Below are positions 1-5,791 of a stretch of DNA of 10,525 nucleotides, piece after piece. Source of the DNA: DATKLX01 sp035542155 (lineage in GTDB: Bacteria; Chloroflexota; Anaerolineae; Anaerolineales; Anaerolineaceae); assembly GCA_035542155.1 (NCBI GenBank), contig DATKLX010000179.1:1-10525 (forward strand). The letters run 5' to 3'. Position 1 is the first letter of the stretch. The number at the start of each line of letters is the position of its first letter. The position numbers and the translations under genes are program-made. The notes under the pieces were generated by a model. It was not told where the DNA came from. It made no database searches and saw only the letters and a list, made by a program, of their open reading frames with translations.

Positions 1-27
1 TTGCTTCCTGCATGGTATCATTAGTCT

Positions 28-87
28 CCTGGTTGGGTATATCGGCTGTCTGTTCACAACTCCAATATACTCAACCAGGTCCTTTTT
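28..87 (+). terminator. Long hairpin with U-tract at left edge, probable terminator
   Basis: Positions 28-42 and 65-79 are complementary over 15 positions, the only exception being one G-U pair, around a 22-nt loop. A run of five T follows at 83-87 and another T-rich stretch at about 95-99. On the plus strand this is the layout of an intrinsic terminator, and a TAG stop in one plus frame (22-24) sits just before the stem. It would then end a gene entering from the left. An alternative is that it lies in the leader of a minus-strand gene starting at 21 or 13, where an AGGAG (30-26) would be partly buried in the stem. The loop is long for a terminator, so confidence is moderate. Confidence 0.45.
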
Positions 88-157
88 GTGCGGTTTTTCT
101 GCCTCCATTTCTTACTTTTCTAATTCATTCTTCAGAGCTGACCTGTTTCCAAAAAGC

Positions 158-186
158 TTTACATCGGGATAATAGGCTGATATAAT
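158..186 (+). promoter_or_regulatory. Sigma-70-type promoter of the SLOG-SLATT operon
   Basis: The -35 box TTTACA (158-163, five of six consensus bases) is separated by exactly 17 bases from a perfect -10 TATAAT (181-186). A transcript would start near 193, leaving a leader of about 47 nt before the ATG at 240. A second TATAAT at 209-214 has no good -35 partner. The region is distinctly more AT-rich than the genes. No operator-like palindrome was noticed over it. This near-consensus promoter suggests appreciable constitutive expression of the operon. Confidence 0.7.
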
Positions 187-239
187 ATCAGATAAATTTT
201 ACCGTTAATATAATATTACTGTGACATGAACGCAGCGAA

Positions 240-2180
240 ATGGGGGCCATGCCAGGAATACTTCAAACGCTCAATATCCAGTTTTCTGACGATCAACAAG
301 CACAGGCTGTGGTCGTCCCTCTGGATGCCGAAATACCCCAGGTGATGGATCTCCTGGGTCTATCCCCCGACCGCAAAGTGATCCTCCTGGCTGGCAGCGC
401 ATCCGAGCTGGGGGAAAAGCTGAAGGACCGGGTCAGCGATTTATTCGACGCTGGCCTGGCGAATATTTTGGATCCCAATACCGTCATCGTGGATGGGGCT
501 ACGGTAGGTGGAATTATCGACCCCATTGGACAAAGTCCGGCCGTCCAGGAAAAGAAACCTGTGCTTCTGGGGGTAGCGCCATTAGGCAAAGTTTGCCTGC
601 CGGACTGCACAATCGACGGTGACGGCCGGCATGCCTTGGAGCCAAACCATACTCACTTTGTCCTGGTCGAAAGTGGTTCCTGGCAGGGCGCAACCCGCAT
701 GTTTGTTGACCTGTCGCAGGCACTGGCTGCCCGGTCGCCAGATCAGCGTGGTGAGAACTGCGAGCTTCCTTATACTGCTCCCAGGCCTCGCCTGGTGATG
801 CTCCTGATTGGCGGCAGTCCAACCCAGGTTTCTCTGGATGAAGCTCAGGCCTGCGTCGAGCGAGGCTGGCCGCTGATCGTGATTGAAGACAGCGGCCGGC
901 TGGCGGATCAGATTTCGGCTGTTTTTCGAGCCGGGGAACGCATCGAGCGCCTGCCTCGTTGGAGCAGGCCGATCCTGCGGCGTTTATGGCTAGAAAATAA
1001 TTCCGCTGGAAAACGCCTGCAAGAGATCGTCCGGGATGGAAATATTGAGATCTTCTCTGCCAGCGGCACTCCAAAAGATTTCCAGCGCCTGTTGAAAACG
1101 CACTTCCAGGAACCTGAGACGGAAAATATTCTCAACCAAGCCTGGCAGCGTTACATCCTCTACAGCCAGAACGCCAAGCACAATCAGAAAATGTTTTACC
1201 GCTTCCGCAACCTGGCGCTCATCCTGACCTGGATGACGACATTGGTGGTGCTGCTCCAACCGCTGATAGCCGCACCCCTGCGCGCCTTCCTGGCCGCACC
1301 CGCTGCTGCCTGGAAGGGTTTGGCGGACCTCCTGGGGCCGCTGCTTGGCCCCCTGGTAGCAGTCCCCGGCGCCAGTGAAAAATCCATCCTCGATCAGGCG
1401 GTTCATGGCCTGGCCATCCTGCTGCCCATCCTGACCTCGATCCTGCTCAGCGCCGAGGAGCGCATGAAGGCGGGCAATAAATGGCTGGCGCTGCGCGCTT
1501 CAGCAGAATCGATCTTGGGCGGCATCTACAGCTACCGCATGCTGTCCTGTTACGATCCACTCAGCTCGATCAGGGGCAAACGCCCGGCTCGCGCATCCGA
1601 GTTGGCCGACCATCTTCGCAAGATCACCAGCATCCTGATCCAGATCCAGATCAGCGACCTGACCCTCCATCATGCCGGTAAGGAAACCACCCCGCCCAGG
1701 CGTTTCAAGGCGATGGGAGATGATGGTTTTTCTGCGATAGGAGGGGAAGAGTACGTTCGTTACCGGCTGCAAGAGCAGCTTGGCTATTTTCGCGCTCGAA
1801 ATCGACAGCTGACCCGCAGCTTGCAGGTGTACCGCTGGGGGATCTGGCTGGCCGGGGGCCTGGGGACTTTGCTGGCCGCCTTCGGCAACGAATACTGGCT
1901 GCCCCTGACCGCCGGCGCAGTGACAGCGTTTTCCGCTTATCTCGAGTACCGGCAGGTGGACCAGGTGCTGATGGCCAACAACCAGGCTGAAGCTGCGCTT
2001 TCCAACGTGCTGGCCTGGTGGTCTTCTCTCGACTCGCGTCAAAGGCAGAAACCGGCCAACGTAGCGCGGGTGCTCGACGAAACAGAGACCGTGCTGGAGA
2101 GCAACGTTTCGGTATGGGTGCGCCAGATGCAGGCCGCTCAGGAAAAGGTCTTACAGGGTCAGGAAGAACCGAAAGGATAA
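240..2180 (+). CDS. SLOG (LSDAT-like) domain fused to two SLATT-like membrane modules
   Basis: This 646-aa protein has no established function. Residues about 25-235 look like a Rossmann-type SLOG domain of the LSDAT branch (the domain also found at the N-terminus of TRPM channels): LLAGSAS (49-55), VIVDGATVGGI (83-93), LLGVAPLGKV (109-118), the aromatic/acidic stretch around 133-158, and LVMLLIGGSP (185-194) leading to PLIVIEDSGRLADQI (211-225), which resembles the P-VVV-GSGR-AD segment of TRPM proteins. Two modules resembling SLATT/DUF4231 follow: about 297-440 (hydrophobic segments near 325-345 and 388-404, perhaps another at 352-376, then LRASAES and an IYSYR helix) and about 503-630 (segments near 532-548 and 552-567). 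In published comparative genomics, SLOG domains are predicted to sense or process nucleotides and SLATT domains to act as membrane effectors in conflict systems; the role here is inferred. Start: ATG 240 and ATG 249 are both in frame and neither has a good Shine-Dalgarno. An out-of-frame 39-codon ORF (226-345) overlaps the start. The next gene follows after 8 bases. Confidence 0.8.
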   Translation: MGAMPGILQTLNIQFSDDQQAQAVVVPLDAEIPQVMDLLGLSPDRKVILLAGSASELGEKLKDRVSDLFDAGLANILDPNTVIVDGATVGGIIDPIGQSPAVQEKKPVLLGVAPLGKVCLPDCTIDGDGRHALEPNHTHFVLVESGSWQGATRMFVDLSQALAARSPDQRGENCELPYTAPRPRLVMLLIGGSPTQVSLDEAQACVERGWPLIVIEDSGRLADQISAVFRAGERIERLPRWSRPILRRLWLENNSAGKRLQEIVRDGNIEIFSASGTPKDFQRLLKTHFQEPETENILNQAWQRYILYSQNAKHNQKMFYRFRNLALILTWMTTLVVLLQPLIAAPLRAFLAAPAAAWKGLADLLGPLLGPLVAVPGASEKSILDQAVHGLAILLPILTSILLSAEERMKAGNKWLALRASAESILGGIYSYRMLSCYDPLSSIRGKRPARASELADHLRKITSILIQIQISDLTLHHAGKETTPPRRFKAMGDDGFSAIGGEEYVRYRLQEQLGYFRARNRQLTRSLQVYRWGIWLAGGLGTLLAAFGNEYWLPLTAGAVTAFSAYLEYRQVDQVLMANNQAEAALSNVLAWWSSLDSRQRQKPANVARVLDETETVLESNVSVWVRQMQAAQEKVLQGQEEPKG

Positions 2181-2188
2181 GCGCAGGC

Positions 2189-3637
2189 ATGGATCAAACG
2201 CTGGTTCCCGCTCAAACCCAGGCTCCTAAGAAGAAAAAGCCTACCTGGAAGGCCTGGGCTACCCGTATCGGCGCGGATACCCTCCAGGTCCTGGGACTGG
2301 CCTGTATCGCGACCGGACTGATCGCAGGGGGCGCGGCGCTTCTTCGAATCTGGACCACTCCGAATTCGGCCATCAAAGACCTGCCGGCTGTATTGTTGAT
2401 CCTTTTCCAATTCGTTCTGGTTTTCCTGTGGTACCAGGGAATCCGTCTGGGACGGTTCATTTTCGAAAACGGGAAAAAGTTCTATACCTCAGCCTGGAGC
2501 TCGGTCGCGGGACGCCCGCGCAACCCCTTTGTCCTGCCGCGCGTCCCCCTGGTTGGGTTCGTGCTGAAATTCATCGGTGTTTTTATGCGGACAATCCCGC
2601 CTCTGGTTTTGTTTCCGCTCACACTGGTGGCTTACCTCTTGATGTACAACCTGAAGTCAGACAGACAGCCCTCCGGCAATTTTGCTATAGTGAACCTGTT
2701 TAGTTTCACTCAAATACTCATCGTGGTCATCGCAGCCTGGTTATTGTTAAAAAAGGGACCTAAGGCGATCCTGAAAGTAACCCAAAACTTTGGAACCGGT
2801 TCTTATGTGGCTGGAATGAAGCTCTCCGCAGGTCGGGGAGAGGAAGTCCTCGAGAAGGATACCCGCCCTCCGGTGCTTTATCTGCGTTCCTTTCAGGCGG
2901 ACACAATCGACACAGGACATATCATCAAGAAAAGCCAGGAGCAAACATTGGCGTCCGTGTTTAACCGCATCGGCCCATTCGTCGCGATCGGCGATCCCGG
3001 TGAGCCGCTGCCTGAGCTGGGCGCTGCGCGCCTGTATGTTGGCAAAGAGTGGAAAGAGGTTGTGGAGGACCTGGTATGTCGCGCTCGGCTGGTCGTGCTG
3101 CGCGCTGGCTCCACGCCTGGTTTTTGGTGGGAATTCGAGCACGTGACCCGATCCGTATCGCCGGAAAAAATCCTGCTGTTAATCCCCTTTGACCGGCTGG
3201 CCTACGAAGAATTCAGCCGGCGGGCAAATGCTTATCTGCCCAGGCCTCTGCCGGAATATCGGGTATCCAGGCCAAAAGACGCTCCGTTAAAGGCTATGGT
3301 CTATTTCCGGCCGGATTGGACCTCGTACATTCTACCCACGCCCCCTTCCACGCTGCTCTCGTTCGAGAACGAGGTCATGTGGAGCCTGGAGCCGGTTTTT
3401 CAGCAGTTTAATCTCCCTTACCAAAAGCCTGAAATAAAAATTCACGAAGAGCAGCGGAAGACGAAAATCCGGCTGAAAAGGGTTGCGGGTTACCTGTTCC
3501 TGACCTTCACCCTGGGTCCTCTGGCGCTGCTCATCCTGTGGTTCCTGGTGAACTTCCTGTCTCAACTTGCTGGTATGAGCATGTGGAAGGATGTCGGGGT
3601 CGGGATCCAGCAGTTGTTCCAGAATCTGGTCCAATAA
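2189..3637 (+). CDS. Polytopic membrane protein with cytosolic TIR-like/Rossmannoid domain
   Basis: Unnamed family, 482 aa. The frame is open further upstream (ATG at 2018), but that start would overlap the previous gene by 163 bases. The ATG at 2189 is preferred because it lies 8 bases after the upstream stop and has GAAAGGA (2171-2177) upstream. The lysine-rich N-terminus (14-17) is followed by hydrophobic segments near 30-52, 65-84, 120-153 (one or two helices) and 168-187; a last one is at 432-460. Between them, residues about 225-420 form a soluble domain: VLYLRSFQAD (229-238), a GDPGEPLPELGAARLY stretch (268-283), a W-containing helix, LVVLRAGST (301-309), GFWWEFEHV (311-319) and ILLLIPFD (328-335). 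The alternating strands and helices, and the W-x-E pattern after a strand, recall TIR-like folds. This is a fold guess only, and no NADase activity is shown. Close spacing makes it part of the SLOG-SLATT operon and a likely partner of that protein. Confidence 0.75.
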   Translation: MDQTLVPAQTQAPKKKKPTWKAWATRIGADTLQVLGLACIATGLIAGGAALLRIWTTPNSAIKDLPAVLLILFQFVLVFLWYQGIRLGRFIFENGKKFYTSAWSSVAGRPRNPFVLPRVPLVGFVLKFIGVFMRTIPPLVLFPLTLVAYLLMYNLKSDRQPSGNFAIVNLFSFTQILIVVIAAWLLLKKGPKAILKVTQNFGTGSYVAGMKLSAGRGEEVLEKDTRPPVLYLRSFQADTIDTGHIIKKSQEQTLASVFNRIGPFVAIGDPGEPLPELGAARLYVGKEWKEVVEDLVCRARLVVLRAGSTPGFWWEFEHVTRSVSPEKILLLIPFDRLAYEEFSRRANAYLPRPLPEYRVSRPKDAPLKAMVYFRPDWTSYILPTPPSTLLSFENEVMWSLEPVFQQFNLPYQKPEIKIHEEQRKTKIRLKRVAGYLFLTFTLGPLALLILWFLVNFLSQLAGMSMWKDVGVGIQQLFQNLVQ

Positions 3638-3675
3638 CAAGCTCATCCCGCGGAGAGCTCCGCGGGATGAGCTTG
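3638..3675. terminator. Perfect 18-bp hairpin between convergent genes, bidirectional terminator
   Basis: Arms 3638-3655 and 3658-3675 are perfectly complementary over 18 bp with a 2-base centre. The hairpin begins at the base after the stop of the membrane-protein gene and ends 4 bases before the stop of gpmA on the other strand, so it fills the 42-base gap. The stem contains the GC-rich core CCGCGG. Neither side carries a strong U-tract (GGTGGTTACCCTTTTG on plus, TTATTGG on minus), so it may work as a stem-only or 3'-end-protecting structure. Position and symmetry suggest it serves both convergent transcripts. Confidence 0.8.
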
Positions 3676-3679
3676 GTGG

Positions 3680-4429
3680 TTACCCTTTTGCTTTTCCCTG
3701 GTTGGCCACGGCCTGCATGGCCTTCTCCACTTCTGCCTGGTCGCCCAGGTAGTAATGGCGGATCGGGCGCATCTCCTCGTCCAGCTCGTAGACCAGGGGC
3801 ACACCGGTGGGAATGTTGAGGCCGACGATATCCTGGTCAGAGATGTTGTCCAGGTGCTTGACCAGCGCGCGCAGGCTGTTGCCGTGAGCCACAATGACTA
3901 CCTGCTTCCCGGCTTTGACGGACGGAACGATCGTGTCATTCCAGTAGGGCAGGAAGCGCGCCACGGTGTCCTTGAGGCATTCCGTGAGCGGCAGGTCTTC
4001 CTCGGAGACGTCCTGGTAGCGCGGGTCGTGCCCGGGGAAGCGCGGATCGTCTGGGGTCAGCGCGGGAGGCTGGACGTCATAGCTGCGCCGCCAGATATGA
4101 ACCTGCTCCTCGCCAAACTCCTTGGCGGTCTCGGCCTTGTTCAGGCCCTGCAAGGCGCCGTAATGGCGCTCGTTGAGCCGCCAGGAATTTATGACCGGAA
4201 TCCACATCAGATCCATCCCATCCAGGACATACCACAGGGTGCGGATGGCGCGCTTTAAAACTGAGGTATAGGCCAGGTTGAAGGTATAACCGCCGTCTCT
4301 GAGCAAGACAGCCGCCTGTTGGGCCTCTTCTTTGCCCTTGTCAGAAAGATCGACGTCCGTCCAGCCGGTGTAGCGATTTTCTTGATTCCACGTGCTTTCC
4401 CCGTGGCGCAGCAGGACAATTTTATACAT
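3680..4429 (-). CDS. gpmA: 2,3-bisphosphoglycerate-dependent phosphoglycerate mutase
   Basis: This cytosolic enzyme interconverts 3-phosphoglycerate and 2-phosphoglycerate in glycolysis and gluconeogenesis through a phosphohistidine intermediate. Its 249 aa fit the dPGM family, whose E. coli member is about 250 aa. The signature LLRHGESTWN (6-15) carries the catalytic His9 and phosphate-binding Arg8. YTGWTDVDLS (20-29) is the conserved substrate loop, LNERHYGALQG (85-95) holds the acid/base Glu87, and IVAHGNSLRAL (179-189) holds the second active-site His182. The start is supported by AAGGAG (4442-4437) seven bases before the ATG. The gene lies downstream of ugpC on the same strand, but a hairpin separates them, so it may have its own promoter; none was convincing. 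It converges on the membrane-protein gene. It appears intact. Confidence 0.96.
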   Translation of the reverse strand: MYKIVLLRHGESTWNQENRYTGWTDVDLSDKGKEEAQQAAVLLRDGGYTFNLAYTSVLKRAIRTLWYVLDGMDLMWIPVINSWRLNERHYGALQGLNKAETAKEFGEEQVHIWRRSYDVQPPALTPDDPRFPGHDPRYQDVSEEDLPLTECLKDTVARFLPYWNDTIVPSVKAGKQVVIVAHGNSLRALVKHLDNISDQDIVGLNIPTGVPLVYELDEEMRPIRHYYLGDQAEVEKAMQAVANQGKAKG

Positions 4430-4500
4430 ACGAACACTCCTTCATTCCTTCAAATTGGATTGCATGGCGGGGATGTGATCACCCCGGCTCGACACAAATT

Positions 4501-4527
4501 GTAGCGCAAGAGAGGCTCTTGCGCTAC
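4501..4527 (-). terminator. 12-bp hairpin downstream of ugpC
   Basis: Arms 4501-4512 and 4516-4527 (GTAGCGCAAGAG and its complement) form a perfect 12-bp stem with a 3-base loop, 35 bases past the ugpC stop. On the minus strand it is followed by AATTTG, a short T-run, so it may terminate ugpC transcripts or let part of them read through into gpmA. On the plus strand GGTTTTC follows. Confidence 0.65.
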
Positions 4528-4562
4528 GGTTTTCACTCGAATCAAATTTCAACCAGGCTCAA

Positions 4563-5675
4563 CTAGCGCACAGCGATCGGATTATCAGAATCGGAGGAGG
4601 GGTCGAAGATATGGAAGTTGTCCATATCAAAGACCACGGTTACTTTCTCACCAATGGTGAAGCGGGTACGCGGATCGACGCGGGCGACAAACTGGTTCTT
4701 GCCGTTAATCAGGTAGAGGAAAATTTCGTTGCCCATCAGCTCGGTTACGTCGACCTGGCAGTCTACCGGCTCGCCGGGGATGCCCGGGCGGACGTACGCC
4801 GGGTTCTGGATGTCCTCGGGACGGATGCCGAAAATGACGTCCTTACCGGCATACGGCAAGTAGGTATTCTTGCGGGTCTCGGGAATCTTCAAGGAACCCT
4901 CACCGATATCCACACACAGGTCATTGCCTTCTTTGCGCAAGTGGGCAGGGAAGAAGTTCATCGCCGGAGAACCGATGAAGCCGGCCACAAACAGGTTCGC
5001 CGGCCGGTCGTAGAGGGTCTGTGGGGTGTCCACCTGCTGCAAGATGCCCTTATTCATCACCGCGATGCGCGTGGCCATGGTCATGGCCTCAGTCTGGTCG
5101 TGGGTCACATATATGAAGGTCGTCTGCAGTTGTTGGTGAAGCTTGCTGATCTCCGCTCGGGTCTGGACACGCAGCTTGGCGTCCAGGTTGGACAGGGGCT
5201 CATCGAAGAGGAAGACTTTTGGCTCGCGAACGATCGCGCGACCAACCGCGACGCGCTGGCGCTGGCCGCCGGAGAGCTCGCGGGGTTTGCGCTTAAGCAA
5301 CTGATCGATGCCTAGAGTCCGGGCTGCCTCTTCGACACGGCTCTTGATTTCATTTTTGGGCACTTTGCGCAGCTTGAGACCAAATGCCATGTTGTCAAAG
5401 ACGGTCATGTGGGGATACAACGCATAGGACTGGAAGACCATGGCGATATCCCGATCCTTGGGCGCCACGTCGTTGACGACCCGATCGCCGATGAGAACAT
5501 TGCCTTCCGTCACTTCTTCCAGCCCGGCAAGACAGCGCAGCGCAGTGGTTTTCCCGCAGCCTGAAGGCCCAACCAGGACCAGAAACTCTTTGTCCTCGAC
5601 CGCGATATTCAGGTCATTCAACGCCGTGAAATCACCGAATCGCTTCCAAACATGATCGTACGTTACACCAGCCAT
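4563..5675 (-). CDS. ugpC: ABC transporter ATP-binding protein, UgpC/MalK/MsmK (CUT1) type
   Basis: This is the ATPase subunit that powers import of sugars or glycerol-3-phosphate through a CUT1-type permease at the inner face of the membrane. Its 370 aa match the family. Visible motifs are Walker A GPSGCGKT (36-43), Q-loop Gln82 in FQSYALYPHM, signature LSGGQRQR (134-141), Walker B VFLFDEP (154-160), D-loop SNLDAKLR (162-169) and switch His192 in VTHDQTEAM. The C-terminal part from about 235 has GSPAMNF (235-241) and GIRPED (283-288), typical of the MalK-like regulatory TOBE region. The start has a strong AGGAGG five bases before the ATG. No permease or solute-binding gene is adjacent, so it may be a shared ATPase serving several transporters, as MsiK/MsmK do elsewhere (inference). 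The substrate cannot be told from the sequence, and the symbol denotes the family rather than proven glycerol-3-phosphate uptake. Confidence 0.93.
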   Translation of the reverse strand: MAGVTYDHVWKRFGDFTALNDLNIAVEDKEFLVLVGPSGCGKTTALRCLAGLEEVTEGNVLIGDRVVNDVAPKDRDIAMVFQSYALYPHMTVFDNMAFGLKLRKVPKNEIKSRVEEAARTLGIDQLLKRKPRELSGGQRQRVAVGRAIVREPKVFLFDEPLSNLDAKLRVQTRAEISKLHQQLQTTFIYVTHDQTEAMTMATRIAVMNKGILQQVDTPQTLYDRPANLFVAGFIGSPAMNFFPAHLRKEGNDLCVDIGEGSLKIPETRKNTYLPYAGKDVIFGIRPEDIQNPAYVRPGIPGEPVDCQVDVTELMGNEIFLYLINGKNQFVARVDPRTRFTIGEKVTVVFDMDNFHIFDPSSDSDNPIAVR

Positions 5676-5701
5676 TTTTTCCTCCTATCGGAATGAGTAT
5701 A

Positions 5702-5719
5702 GTGATTTGATTATATCAC
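5702..5719 (-). promoter_or_regulatory. Extended -10 promoter of ugpC with overlapping inverted repeat
   Basis: On the minus strand the sequence TGATATAAT (5718-5710) is a perfect -10 with the extended TG element. The -35 region is weak (TTCAAT about 18 bases upstream). The start would fall near 5703, giving a leader of about 28 nt that contains the AGGAGG site. The inverted repeat GTGAT (5702-5706) and ATCAC (5715-5719), spaced by 8 bases, overlaps the -10 and start site and could be an operator, for example for a sugar-responsive repressor. That regulatory reading is speculative. Confidence 0.5.
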
Positions 5720-5755
5720 CACCCTTAAAAAGCATTGAATAATGGAGAGGCGCAC

Positions 5756-5785
5756 TTTACACAACTCCCCCAGGCAAAGTAAAAT
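5756..5785 (+). promoter_or_regulatory. mutS promoter, apparently giving a leaderless mRNA
   Basis: TTTACA (5756-5761) and TAAAAT (5780-5785) are separated by 18 bases. Six bases after the -10 comes the A of the mutS ATG (5792), which is where transcription would normally start. No Shine-Dalgarno-like sequence lies within 15 bases upstream of the ATG, which agrees with leaderless initiation. Confidence 0.5.
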
Positions 5786-5791
5786 CATTCC

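Noticed and set aside
2..172. Plus-strand frames open across the left intergenic region
   Set aside because: They have no supported start inside the window, carry codon use unlike the genes, and run through the hairpin and promoter.
2018..2188. Upstream extension of the second operon gene from ATG 2018
   Set aside because: It would overlap the SLOG-SLATT gene by 163 bases, and its translation is low-complexity and rich in Arg and Gly, as a shadow frame would be. The ATG at 2189 fits the spacing.
3755..4258. 167-codon plus-strand frame opposite gpmA, and the similar frame at 4611-5315 opposite ugpC
   Set aside because: Both are mirror frames of strongly conserved genes with all catalytic motifs intact on the other strand.
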